Shown here: piece by piece, positions 12,801 to 21,113 of the stretch
Layout of the letters: each line of letters opens with the position of its first letter
Numbering within the stretch: position 1 is the first letter of the stretch
Assembly (NCBI RefSeq): GCF_902806685.2
Contig: NC_048554.1
Location: 4,712,001-4,776,000, forward strand
DNA from: Maniola hyperantus
Lineage: Eukaryota; Arthropoda; Insecta; Lepidoptera; Nymphalidae
Direction of reading: 5' to 3'
DNA: 64,000 nucleotides
Made by a program: the position numbers and the translations under genes
Notes under the pieces: model-generated
What the model was told of the DNA's origin: nothing
Seen by the model: only the letters and a program-made list of their open reading frames with translations
Database searches by the model: none

Positions 12801-13352
12801 AGATGGATAGGAAACGGTAAGTATACAATTCGCAACTAATTTTTGTTTGTTCGCTGTTTTTTGTTTCCGATACAAGTTAGCGCTTGACTGCGATCTCACC
12901 TGGTGGTAAGTAATGATAGTAAACTGCTAGTCAAATTTTGTAAAATGGTAGTAAAATGATAGTAAACTGTAGGTTATAAGCAATAAACTAACATATACAT
13001 TAGAACTCTATTGGTTATCTTGCCAGAGTTCATAAAAAACTTCTTTTTTTTAATAGATATAGCGAGCAAACGAGCAGGCGGGTCACCTGATGTTAAGTGG
13101 TTACCGCCACCCATGAACATTTGCAGCACCAGAGGAGCCGCCGATGCGTTGCCGGCCTTTAAGGAATTTGTTGGTCAGCCCCTTGAATAACCCCATGTTA
13201 TTGGTTATAAATCTGCCCATGGGACCTTTACTAAAATTTAATTTAATTTAAATAACTTAAATACAAGACTCACAAAATATTTTTTTATGTTTCTTTACAG
13301 ATGGATGGCAGCTTTGGAATACTCAATAGACCGATGGATGAAGGCCGGTTGA
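300..13352 (+). CDS. 5'-partial multi-exon gene: disordered region, PDZ domain, tandem PH domains
   Basis: Twenty-three coding exons chain with consistent phase and splice sites: 300-437, 731-898, 981-1064, 1140-1290, 1388-1919, 1998-2302, 2388-2588, 2670-2760, 2834-3394, 3478-3601, 3672-3892, 4222-4433, 4735-4917, 5388-5511, 6029-6154, 6684-6830, 8997-9149, 9382-9458, 10271-10447, 11135-11320, 11678-11864, 12681-12816, 13301-13352 (TGA at 13350). This gives about 1,444 residues; the first visible exon begins one base into a codon, so the start codon lies upstream of the window. The N-terminal two thirds are Ser/Lys/Glu-rich and probably disordered, with many basic clusters and SP/TP sites. 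The C-terminal third holds one PDZ and two PH domains. By family knowledge such proteins are phosphoinositide-binding scaffolds at membranes; that role is inferred. The first intron has a GC donor. I do not recognise the gene. The exon chain is well supported; its identity is not. Confidence 0.88.
438..730 (+). other. GC-AG intron
   Basis: The exon ending GAAAG at 437 is followed by GCAAGT rather than GTAAGT, and the acceptor TTTTCAG ends at 730. The reading frame joins cleanly (split codon AG|T). AAG|GCAAGT is the classical strong context of minor GC-AG introns, which require tight pairing with U1 at the other positions. No GT nearby keeps the frame. Confidence 0.7.
4222..6830 (+). CDS. Central linker exons of the PDZ/PH gene (Cys/His cluster, Trp-rich block)
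   Basis: Five exons (4222-4433, 4735-4917, 5388-5511, 6029-6154, 6684-6830) join the disordered region to the PDZ domain. The first holds a Cys/His cluster (GDCEAKAHCLHCGKEVH followed by an HDHD run) that might bind metal but fits no family I can name. Exon 6029-6154 is short and aromatic, with the peptide TPWWCGNWILL and a later DDSWTRIPP, unlike its hydrophilic neighbours; it could be a small folded or protein-binding motif. Exon 6684-6830 is acidic then basic and may form a helix (FNKRYAALTHRLVHRRACIELNKR). Intron 4,918-5,387 contains a repeat shared with 26,560-26,850. The donor at 4434 (GTAACT) is weaker than the others. Confidence 0.78.
4980..5265 (+). repeat. Dispersed repeat inside an intron of the PDZ/PH gene
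   Basis: Same element as 26,560-26,850 (AAGCAACTGCCTAAGCTTGG and CGATCGCGGGTGTCC). A palindrome, AATCCTAATATTAGGATT, is at about 5,062. Confidence 0.75.
6831..8996. other. Intron before the PDZ exons, nothing recognised
   Basis: About 2.2 kb with no repeat family seen elsewhere in the window and no additional in-phase exon. Confidence 0.5.
8997..9458 (+). CDS. PDZ domain (two exons)
   Basis: Exons 8997-9149 and 9382-9458 together encode about 77 residues with the PDZ order of elements. There is a first strand ending TVVVRRGNEEFGFRIHGS, where EFGF occupies the GLGF carboxylate-binding position; then VVVSAIEPDTPAESSGLEVGD, the typical region between strand B and helix A ending in the conserved GL..GD; then IIIAVNGINVVDKTHSEVVK, the strand leading into helix B. 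The domain is cut by an intron after the VNG motif. PDZ domains bind C-terminal peptides of partner proteins, often membrane receptors or channels. The partner cannot be read from sequence. The helix-B start is Thr-His (DKTHSEVV); a His at the first helix position would suggest class I ligands, which is an inference. Confidence 0.9.
9502..9718 (-). repeat. tRNA-derived SINE family C, degenerate
   Basis: CCACGTTGGTCAAGTCTGG to AACCACTAGCCTATGATC; many substitutions, in the intron between the PDZ and PH1 exons. Confidence 0.8.
9846..10081 (-). repeat. tRNA-derived SINE family C
   Basis: CATGATCAACCTATCGATGG to TAACCACTAGGCTAACAC. B-box region intact (GGGATCGAACCCC on the plus strand); about 60 bases of the body are deleted. 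Confidence 0.88.
10271..11320 (+). CDS. First PH domain (two exons)
   Basis: Exon 10271-10447 encodes the start of a PH fold: SGYLWRAAP, a variable loop rich in His and Pro, then RWTRRWFVLKRDNCLYYYK, matching the PH pattern of strands 1-3 (G-x-L ... W-x-x-R-W-F-V-L). Exon 11135-11320 continues with HPVGALMLVNYQL, an LQ-rich strand, and a C-terminal helix AAARWRAVLAHAID carrying the invariant Trp. Phase 0 at both edges. Basic residues around the first loop would allow phosphoinositide binding, which is inferred. The exon at 11135 starts only about 90 bases downstream of a fold-back MITE (10,858-11,047). This exon is markedly GC-rich compared with its surroundings. Confidence 0.9.
10858..11047. 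mobile_element. MITE family E, copy 1
   Basis: Left end AGTAGGCGGTCGAAAGTAAT, right end ATTACTTTCGGCCTCGTACT; inner TTGTAGAGCGTTGTCTCTG and GGGACAACGCTCTAAAA are inverted. It lies 88 bases upstream of the second PH1 exon. Confidence 0.88.
11678..13352 (+). CDS. Second PH domain and C-terminus (three exons)
   Basis: Exon 11678-11864 has a short linker (TIRNMKLPPSSIPRPD) and then CFGYLMKLGSKWKSWAKRY followed by CVLKDACLYFYND, a textbook start of a PH domain with Lys/Arg residues in the beta1-beta2 loop. Exon 12681-12816 adds MACLHGYRIQACSS, a strand KYAFEVMP, and RHFYFHTESEMDRKR. Exon 13301-13352 completes the C-terminal helix with the invariant Trp (RWMAALEYSIDRWMKAG) and ends with TGA at 13350-13352. 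The protein thus stops directly after the fold, with no C-terminal tail. Introns 11,865-12,680 and 12,817-13,300 carry SINE fragments and a dispersed repeat. Confidence 0.9.
12101..12290 (-). repeat. tRNA-derived SINE family C, 3' part
   Basis: CATCATCATAAACTCATTACC to CTCACGATGTTTTCTGTCAC. The tRNA-like head is absent. A further 60-base fragment is at 12,553-12,615. Confidence 0.75.
12868..13200. repeat. Family M fragment and another dispersed repeat
   Basis: 12,868-12,920 is a minus-strand family M end (GATCTCACCTGGTGGTAAG). 13,048-13,200 carries GAGCAGGCGGGTCACCTGAT and GATGCGTTGCCGGCCTTTAA, a repeat type I recall as common in Lepidoptera. Confidence 0.6.
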
Positions 13353-14340
13353 CCAGAACATTTTAAATCAGATTCCTTCGAATTTGTATAGCAAATGCCA
13401 AATGATAATATTAAACCTTTTTATTTATTTTTTATTTTATTTCCCTTTTACCTTTGTTTTTTTAATTAATTAGGTATCTTATATCTAGTCTTTTTTCATT
13501 TTATTGATAGAGTCGCTTTTAAAGAAAATATGTGTGAAACCTACGGATTACGTAATTTTATAATTAAATTTTTAATTATGAAATTATGTAAACCGTAGGT
13601 TTATATTTATATAAATATATTTCCCAGTAAACACTACATGCTAAAACCTTAATCTACGACGTTATTTTTTAATGGCTCAAAGCCTAATGTGTTCAAGACA
13701 CATTGGCGTACTTGGGAAGCATAGTGACGCTACTTTTCTGCTGTAATTATTATTCGTGTTTATTAAACTTTATCTCCACTATATATTAAAATATACCTAC
13801 GTTGCAGGTAGATTGTAAAATTTGCCGATTGTGAACGGCATCGGGATTTTGAAATACTTCGTCTTTTGTAATAGGTATGTCATGAAACTCAATGACAATT
13901 CAAACGTCTTTTACTAAATGCCGCTCGGCAAATAGGACTTTCGGGAAATCGATAGCGGGTGGTCCAGATTACAGAAGTAGGGCATTGTAAAATTTTGGAA
14001 ATATCTGAATTCCGACAGTAAAAGGCCTAAGAGTGTGACGTTTTTAAATATGCTACGCCTGAAGGCTAACTTCGTCATCCCTTCATTCAGCTTCACTTAC
14101 TCACTTTACTTTATTTTGCTACGCTAACTTCTGGCTTCTCGCTTTTGGGTAAAATAGACAAAACTACGTGGCGTCGGGTAACTAAATTTCATTCGTGGCA
14201 GTCGTAGAACTAGCGTACGTCCAGCAAATGTTGCAATGAGATTCACACACTACCTATTGTAAATTGATGGTACTATATCAGAAACCTTCCCGGTAGGTCC
14301 CGATACGTGAACGCATAGAAAACGAACAGACAAACTATAA
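13353..14340. other. 3' flank / probable 3' UTR of the PDZ/PH gene
   Basis: AT-rich, no coding potential. No perfect AATAAA lies within the first 400 bases after the stop; ATTAAA occurs near 13,412 and near 13,760. A hairpin is at 13,537-13,602. The transcript end cannot be fixed from sequence. Confidence 0.4.
13537..13602. repeat. Inverted repeat in the 3' flank
   Basis: Arms begin AAACCTACGG and end CCGTAGGTTT, with the inner arms TTACGTAATTT and AATTATGTAA also largely complementary. This gives about 30-base imperfect arms around an AT-rich centre. It lies 185 bases after the stop codon, so it may be in the 3' UTR. Confidence 0.75.
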
Positions 14341-14349
14341 TCTAAATAA

Positions 14350-14553
14350 TATATAAAAGGAAAAAGTGACTGACAGACTGATCTATCAACGCACAGCTCA
14401 AATTTGGACGGATCGGGCTGAAATTTGGCATGCAGATAGCTATTATGACGGCGGCACCCGCTAAGAGAATTTTTTAAAAATTCAACCCCTAAGGAGGGTA
14501 AATAGGGGTTTGAAATTTGAGTAGTCGACGCAGACGAAGTCGCAAGCATACGC
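14350..14553 (+). repeat. Short dispersed repeat, family A
   Basis: Family A reads from GTGACTGACTGACTGATC through GGCATGCAGATAGCTATTAT and AAATTCAACCCCTAAG to a GACGAAGTCGC end. Other copies are at 16,516/18,701 (split), 24,303, 30,418 (minus), 39,001, 48,541 (minus) and 59,926. It has no coding capacity. It is often preceded by TATATA runs. Confidence 0.85.
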
Positions 14554-14559
14554 AAGTCT

Positions 14560-16435
14560 TTAAATATAAGATCACCTAATGGAGTTAAAGTTCAGTTTAC
14601 TTTAGAAGATTTTTTAAAAGGCGCGTTACTACGCCTCTTCTCTACCGCAATGTGCTTTGAGCTCAAATCTATAGTCACAAGTTTGATTTTTATAACGTAA
14701 TATTTTTTTTTCTAATAATCGTCCAGATTCTCGATGCCAACCGCTACAGAATTTATCGTTCCCTCGCAAAATAAAAGTTTATCGTAAATAATAAAATGAA
14801 TTATAGTATATTACAAAAATATAGCAAATCAGAGATATTTACAGAAAATAGAAAATGTTTTTCTTGGTGAGATGGATGGTTTATGTAGATTCATATAAAT
14901 GAAATCATCATGACGGAGAATAGGTACTAGGTATATAGCTCTATTGTTTTTTATTAGAAATTAAACAAAAAGGTCCAAGTTTTATTTAAATTTTACTTCA
15001 ATAAATCATATTTTATTTGGCTAGTTACCTACTTTCAATCGTGCAAAAAAGCAACATAAAGAATTAAAGGACATCGAAGTAAAAGAAAGATTACATAAAA
15101 ATTTTAGCTTTAAATCTAAATATTCTAAAATAGATATTTTACAAAATATTGATTAACATTAGTCGGTGTTTTTGAAATAAAATATTTGACTGAGACTCAA
15201 GTTATGATATTCAATGTAAAACATGTTACGGGCATAGTGATTAATTGGACTTCTAATCCGGGCAATGTGATTAATGCGAATCCGAATTGGGACCTAGGAC
15301 CAAAATGGTCTTTATTTTAATCACGTTAGCCGGGAAGTATGAATAAAACTCGATTAATCAATTTTCCCGCGACATATTGATGACTGAGCAAAAAGAGACT
15401 AATAAAAAGAAGATATTGAGATTGAGAATTTCAGGATATGCTTAAATATTGTGAAGAAATTTTGAAATCAATGTGTTACAACTACCATTATTAATAAAAC
15501 AAAATTAAATTAGAGCATAATTATTATTATTATATCACTATTATTATAAGAGATAACGTAAAAGTAAAAACTTCGGAGTAGTATTGTATAAATACATCAA
15601 AATTTGGGGGAGAAAAATATTCCTATACGTGTGGTAGATCTATAGAATTATATTGTCGTAGAAAATATTTGAAATAACACAATGAAATAAATAGGAAAAG
15701 TCTATCAGAATGGATAGTATTATTTTACTGTGCCTATCTATGTATTCCTTAAGCTCTGTTGGTATATCTTATTCACCTTTGGCTATGGTGAATATTTTCT
15801 TGTAAAAAATAGAACCGAAATCCTTTTAACATGTTTTGTTTTTCTTTTATATTTATCATAATATTTATTTATATTGTATGATTTGTCATGAATATTATTG
15901 AAAAAATAAAAGTTAAAAATATCTCTGTCTAATAAATGTAACAAAATAGTTCCATGTAATCTGAAAGGAAATTAATGAAAAATGTCTAATTAAACTTGAA
16001 TGGACATTATGTATAATATGTACCTACGGATATATCAATGTTATATATAAAATATTATTTTGGCATTTTTAATCATCTTTAGTTGTATTTAGACCGATAT
16101 AATGTTAAAATAAAACAAGAAAATAGGATTTCGCATTTGACACGCGAAATCTTAACTATCTTTGGAGCAAAAGCCTGATTTATTTTAAGCCGTGCACGGG
16201 CTGGGCCAAGCCGTGACAGCAGAGCCTTATTAGATTCCCATAAACAAGGCAACTGGACCACAGAAATATATATTTTTTTAGTGTCCACAACGAAACGTAC
16301 TTACGATTTAAAAAAAACAAATTCAGTATTAAATATATATTTATATTACAAACACAATACAAAATAAATATTTTCCGTAGTTCGGTTGACCGGACAAAAT
16401 ACTACGGGTAAAAGATCGTTCATACAATGCCATGT
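14560..16435. other. AT-rich intergenic stretch, nothing recognised
   Basis: Only short open frames and AT-rich sequence on both strands. No repeat family seen elsewhere in the window is recognisable here. Confidence 0.5.
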
Positions 16436-16436
16436 A

Positions 16437-16438
16437 CA

Positions 16439-16515
<77 letters not shown>
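16437..16515. repeat. (TA)n microsatellite
   Basis: About 38 uninterrupted TA dinucleotides follow CATGTACATC and run directly into a family A repeat. The apparent Tyr-Ile repeat frames across it are artefacts. Confidence 0.97.
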
Positions 16516-16522
<7 letters not shown>

Positions 16523-16662
16523 AGGAGAAGGTGACTGACTGACTGACTGATCTATCAATGCACAGCTCAAACTACTGGACGGATCGGGCTGAAATTTGGC
16601 ATGCAGATAGCTATTATGACGTAGGCATCCGCTAAGAAAGGATTTTTGAAAATTCAACTCCT
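16516..16662 (+). repeat. Family A repeat, left half, interrupted by a LINE
   Basis: Matches family A from AAAGGAGAAGGTGACTG to AATTCAACTCCTAA and then breaks off. The missing right half resumes at 18,701 with AGGGGGTTAAATAGGGG. Placing the two halves together reconstitutes the same order as in the intact copies at 14,350 and 39,001. Confidence 0.88.
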
Positions 16663-18700
16663 AAATAAATAATAATAAATAAAATTGATTTATTTTAGGT
16701 TAACATACCCATAATAACAACTTTAAAATTAATACAAGTAAAATACCAATACATAAAATAATTAATAAATAAAAATAAAAATAAATATCTAGTACCTTCT
16801 CTCCGGCATTGGTACTGGAACATGTCTTTCACAGCAATGCCGAAGATAAGGACAGTCGAGTCGGGCTGCAACCATCTGCAGAATGGTGTTGGGGCTGTCC
16901 CGCACTCTGCGCACCAACGACGCGCACCGCTTGCGTACAGTAGTATAGAAGCAGTCGATGCGCGCGTCCGCAAACATGCCTGAGGCGCTGCAGAATCGGG
17001 GCAACCCCATCAACATTCTGAACGCATTGTTGTAAAGGACCCGGAGGTCACTGTATCGTTTCTTCGTGTAGTTAACCCACAGGCTGCACGTGTATAAGGA
17101 CGTACAATACGCTCTAAAGAGCGTAACCTTAACACCGGTGGAGCAACGAGCAAACCTGCGGGCTATCATGTTTGCTCTTATCGACAGTGCCCTCCGTTCC
17201 CGTTCAACATCTGCATCATCCTTGAGGTCGGTAGTAATCACGTGCCCCAGGTACCTGAACTGGTCCACCGTGTCTAAAGAGACGCCAGAGAGCAGCACAG
17301 GTGGTACATTCTGAGGACGTTTTGTACCGGCGGCCTCAAAGACCATACATTTACTTTTTGTAACATTGTATTTCAAGCCATGACGACCTGCGTATTCCTC
17401 ATAAGTCTGTACTAGTCTCCTCAGTCCACAAATCGACGCACTCAGCAGCACCATGTCATCTGCATAACTTAAATTATTGACGCAAACGCCGTCAACATGG
17501 CAACCGACACGCTGCTTGCTGAGTGCGACGATCAATTCATCCATATACAGGTTAAATAGAGTTGGAGACGTTAACCCACCCTGCCTGACACCACATTCGA
17601 GCTGATATGAATCCGACATTGCCCCCGCCCAACGAACACTGTTTGACTGATGCGCATACCAATATTGAAACATATTGATAAGTTCGTGTGGTAATTCTAC
17701 ACGCTTAAGTTTTTCCCACAGTAGATCATACGCCACCATGTCAAAAGCCTTGGATAAGTCGAGGAAGCACGCATACACTGGTGTCTTGCGGTCTGTGTAA
17801 TATTTGACGGTGTGCTTAAGACACAGTATAGCACTTTCAGTAGACAGTTGAGGACGAAACCCAAACTGGTTGTCATGAAGTGCTACATATTTGTTCAACT
17901 GTGCATTAAGCAAACCGTCAAAAACCTTGGCCATGACAGTGGCAAGAGAAATTGGCCTGTAGTTACTTTTGTCAGCCAAGTCACCAGTCTTATTTTTCAC
18001 AATGGGTACTATCACTGTTTTCATAAGGTTATGCGGCAAGTAAGAATGGCTCACGCACAGCGAATAGAACATAGCCAGTACTCTACAAATATGAGATCCG
18101 GCATGCTGAAGGTGCTCGATGCTCAGTCCATCATGACCCGGAGACTTGCCTCTAGATATTTGAGTTATGGATCTATATACATCCTTCGCAAGGAATGAAG
18201 TCCCAACCACCTGTCTATTCATCTCAGCATCGAGCACTCCCATCGCCGGACCTAACGGTGGTTTAACAGAAAAATGGGTCTTGAAAATATTGGCTATATC
18301 CTTAGGATCACTCATACCATCGATGCTCACCGGAAGACCAGGCCGTATATTTTCCTTACTCGTATCCTTCCAGAAACCGCGAAAATCACCTTTACAATGT
18401 TTTTCCGCCAGAGCATCCATTTTTATTTGCTCCTGATGATCCTGGCACCATTTTAATCTAGATTTAAACAATCTACGGCTTTCACACATATCGCGGTATA
18501 ATGGGCCAGATTTAGGCCGACCACACATCACCCATTCCTTGAAACTAGACCTAGCTACCCGGTGTGCATCGCTGACATGTTTGTTCCATCCTACTACTAT
18601 ACGCGCTCCACGCCCTACCTTCCTCGCACCTCCTCGACTCACCACCGCCGAGTCGCTCAGAGCGGCCACAATGTCGGAGTAAAGCTCGTCCTGTGATCAT
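16663..18700 (-). mobile_element. 5'-truncated LINE (non-LTR retrotransposon)
   Basis: The element lies on the minus strand. Its 3' end, at the low coordinate, is a TTATT/TTTA-type tail rather than poly(A), preceded by about 125 bases after the stop codon. Its 5' end at 18,700 cuts into the coding frame, so the endonuclease part is missing, as is typical of incomplete target-primed reverse transcription. It is inserted into a family A repeat (16,516-16,662 and 18,701-18,770). I cannot define a clear target-site duplication; at most a base or two is repeated at the junction. Confidence 0.9.
16789..18669 (-). CDS. LINE ORF2 remnant: reverse transcriptase, frame intact
   Basis: The frame is open for 626 codons from a GTG at 18,669, and a further nine codons upstream to the truncation, so the start is not a real initiation site. 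It encodes an RNA-directed DNA polymerase used for target-primed reverse transcription. Order of features: residues about 1-160 are the linker after the missing endonuclease; 173-245 contain RGKSPGHDGLS and NYRPISL; CFLDLSKAFD (301-310) holds the first catalytic Asp; ECGVRQGGLTSPTLFNLYMDE (358-378) is the typical RT block; SYADDMVLL (401-409) has the catalytic YADD pair; a thumb-like region and a Cys-rich C-terminus follow. No frameshift or stop is present, which points to a recent insertion. The clade cannot be fixed by eye. Unlike the host genes it is unspliced and relatively GC-rich. Confidence 0.95.
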   Translation of the reverse strand: MAALSDSAVVSRGGARKVGRGARIVVGWNKHVSDAHRVARSSFKEWVMCGRPKSGPLYRDMCESRRLFKSRLKWCQDHQEQIKMDALAEKHCKGDFRGFWKDTSKENIRPGLPVSIDGMSDPKDIANIFKTHFSVKPPLGPAMGVLDAEMNRQVVGTSFLAKDVYRSITQISRGKSPGHDGLSIEHLQHAGSHICRVLAMFYSLCVSHSYLPHNLMKTVIVPIVKNKTGDLADKSNYRPISLATVMAKVFDGLLNAQLNKYVALHDNQFGFRPQLSTESAILCLKHTVKYYTDRKTPVYACFLDLSKAFDMVAYDLLWEKLKRVELPHELINMFQYWYAHQSNSVRWAGAMSDSYQLECGVRQGGLTSPTLFNLYMDELIVALSKQRVGCHVDGVCVNNLSYADDMVLLSASICGLRRLVQTYEEYAGRHGLKYNVTKSKCMVFEAAGTKRPQNVPPVLLSGVSLDTVDQFRYLGHVITTDLKDDADVERERRALSIRANMIARRFARCSTGVKVTLFRAYCTSLYTCSLWVNYTKKRYSDLRVLYNNAFRMLMGLPRFCSASGMFADARIDCFYTTVRKRCASLVRRVRDSPNTILQMVAARLDCPYLRHCCERHVPVPMPERRY

Positions 18701-18770
18701 AGGGGGTTAAATAGGGGTTTGAAATTTTGTAGTCCACGCGGACGAAGTCGCGAGCATAAGCTAGTAACGT
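18701..18770 (+). repeat. Family A repeat, right half, beyond the LINE
   Basis: Begins AGGGGGTTAAATAGGGG and ends with the family A terminus CGCGGACGAAGTCGCGAGC. It is the continuation of 16,516-16,662. Confidence 0.88.
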
Positions 18771-19974
18771 ATAAAATATGATGGTCTTCAAAAGTAGAGT
18801 CACAGAAGGTATAATAGTACTAAGTAGAGTGCAAAAGAAGAAAATATGTAGATATGTATGTCTTTTTCCAATTCTCATAACTGTGTTGGGTGTTTATACT
18901 TCATTCATAGTCCGGGCATGGTAAAATAGTTCATGCATTTTAACTGAAACATTATTGTAGGTTCTAATGTTCTATTTATGCAATTTTTTTATATATTTTA
19001 ATATTTCATGCCAGGTCATTTTTTGTCAGAAACATGGCAATATTGTTTTTATCGGCCACCTTATTAACATTCGTATACTTAGTTGTAAATAGAAGTGAAT
19101 TTATATACCCACTATGCGTTACAATATTTTAGGTTTTAGTGTAGAAAAATAAATAAAGTTATACTTAGATATATGTCTGTCTGGAGGTTAAAAATTCTCC
19201 ATTAGAATGCGGTCCATAATAGTGACTTAAATTATTGTGCATTAAAAATGGTAAATAATAGGAGAGTATAATCCGTAATTATTTGTATGTACATAGATAA
19301 TTGTGTAAAAGCTCAAATATATTTAAATGTAAAAAAATAAAAAGACTTGAATATTAAACTGATTTTGTTAAAAAATGCTTTTAGCGTAGCCTTGTATATT
19401 AGTGAGTGTGAAAAATTAAATGAGTAAAATATCGAAATTTAAATATAGTGAATATAGAAAAAATATTTAAGTGCACGTTGAAAATTAGATATTATATTAT
19501 TATGTATGTACGTGATCATTTCTATTTGTAATTCATAGATTTATATCGATAATTCATATGATAATTAATATTATTGTAATATTGTGTTCATTGTAAGTAC
19601 TTTTTCAAAGATAATGAAAAATTTAATCGTAGGTATTCTGTTTCATTATGAAATTGGACATCAATGTTATCATACCATAATATATTATAATCTTTATCAT
19701 CGTTAATGTACCTAAGTAATGATTTTAATAGTCGCGTTAAAACATCTAAGTGTATAACATTTTGTTACGACTCGAATAATTGTGTAATAGTAAATGATTA
19801 CTTATTAAATTATGTAGAGACACGTTCATATTTCGTTGAAATGGATGGTTTAAAAATAATAATAAATGTGACTATAGAAATTCGTTGTAATAAAGCATTA
19901 AAATAAATTCAAATTTTTCTTTAACCCTAAAATTTGAACTTGAAAAATCTCTATCAAATACTTGTCAAATTTAA
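18771..19974. other. AT-rich intergenic stretch, nothing recognised
   Basis: No coding exon or known repeat. AATAAA-type hexamers occur near 19,150 and 19,905. These could be a distal poly(A) site of the upstream gene or chance in AT-rich DNA. Confidence 0.4.
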
Positions 19975-20340
19975 AAAAATCGGTCAAGTGCGAGTCGGAC
20001 TCGCGAAGGGTTTCATACCATCGTACAAGATATAATATAAGTCCCGCAAATTGCTAATGCGCGTGGCCGCTTTTTTAGTAGCGTCAGCATTAGACTGAAG
20101 TTTCGAGCTGATGGTATATTTTTATTTCGGCTGACGTCCAAATGACGTCATTTCGATATTAATGAAAATGGTTCCAGCACAATAGCAATTTGCGGGACTT
20201 ATAACAATGTGATTTTTATTTAATTTATATTTGTATGGCAGCCATTTTTCTATTATTTGTTGTTAAATAGGGGTACCAAAATTACACTGCGAAAATTTTA
20301 ACTCTCTGTCTACCTACCTTTCTGGTCCATGAGATACCTG
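19975..20340 (+). repeat. Family D-like repeat interrupted by MITE G
   Basis: GTGCGAGTCGGACTCGCG at 19,987 is the hallmark of family D (compare 31,990 and 47,590). The element is cut at 20,036 by MITE G and seems to resume at 20,213 with a GTGATTTTTATTTAATT segment. Confidence 0.6.
20037..20212. mobile_element. MITE family G, copy 1
   Basis: Terminal inverted repeats ATAAGTCCCGCAAATTGC and GCAATTTGCGGGACTTAT, 176 bases in total, non-coding. A second copy is at 60,903-61,068 with the same inner segment (TTTCGGCTGACGTC). The superfamily is undetermined. Confidence 0.88.
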
Positions 20341-20479
20341 TAGGTACAGTGTACAGTGTACAGTAGGTACAGACTACAGATAGACAAAATAAAATTCAGG
20401 TTTTTTTTTAATGAACATAGAAAAAAATCTCTATTTTCTTTAATGAAACACTTAAATCAATTAGCGAGTACGATCGAAA

Positions 20480-20800
20480 TTCACGATCGCCGTACCAAAC
20501 CTTTCGAGGGCGGCGTTAATTTACACGACTTATAAGCTACTAACACGAAAAATAAACAATCTGATATCCTTCCCTTTTTTATTGCTTCAAGTAAAAACGG
20601 TACGAAGGCTTCGCGGCGGAGCGGGGTCGAGGCGAGGGGGGACAGGTACAGGAGCGCTACTGCCTCCGACGACGCCGGTACAGTAGTACGCGCCCAACTC
20701 CCACTAGCCGCGCGCCGTCTGCGCACACGCAGCCTTAGCGCCAAACGAAAATAACCTGAAAAACCTCTAGTGATAACCACAGTGTATGAAACTTTACTAG
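20480..20800 (+). promoter_or_regulatory. GC-rich probable promoter zone of the zinc-finger gene
   Basis: A locally GC- and CpG-rich block (for example GCGGAGCGGGGTCGAGGCG near 20,615 and CGCGCGCCGTCTGCGC near 20,710) in otherwise AT-rich DNA, directly upstream of the inferred leader exon. No clear TATA box. The transcription start cannot be placed exactly. Confidence 0.45.
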
Positions 20801-21107
20801 GATTACAGTGAGAGAACTCAAACGTTGAAAAGAACTGTGATGTGTTTTAACTGTTTAGTGCTTACAACGTGACACTACGTCTATTAACTGTTTATGGCCT
20901 GTGCAGTGCGCCTATTGTTGTGTGGAAGTCACTAATCTCCTATTCACCTGTCCACGCCAAATGTGGTTAGACTGTGAAATGTGACAAAAAATTGCAATGA
21001 TACATCATTGTTCGATTTGGACCCTCGGTTTGTAAACTTTGCGGGCGACTACCTGACTACTGGAGGGTTGAAAGCGTCGGCCGATCGATCGGACAACCCG
21101 TCGCCTT
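20780..21107 (+). other. Inferred 5' leader exon of the zinc-finger gene (mostly non-coding)
   Basis: Complex, repeat-free sequence ends at CGTCGCCTT followed by the donor GTGAGT at 21,108; the matching acceptor is at 32,478. The leader holds several short upstream ORFs: ATG at 20,840 (10 codons), 20,894 (13), 20,961 (7) and 20,997 (12). A frame without any ATG is open from 20,978 and continues in frame into the coding exon. The start coordinate is approximate, and the exon rests on composition and splice signals only. Confidence 0.45.
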
Positions 21108-21113
21108 GTGAGT

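Noticed and set aside
16346..16657. Minus-strand protein with Tyr-Ile repeats
   Set aside because: Product of the (TA)n microsatellite and a family A repeat.
17812..18436. Plus-strand genes opposite the LINE
   Set aside because: They are antisense shadows of the reverse-transcriptase frame.
20481..20780. Minus-strand 99-codon frame in the GC-rich zone
   Set aside because: Open because of high GC content; no domain or splice context, and it overlaps the likely promoter of the zinc-finger gene.
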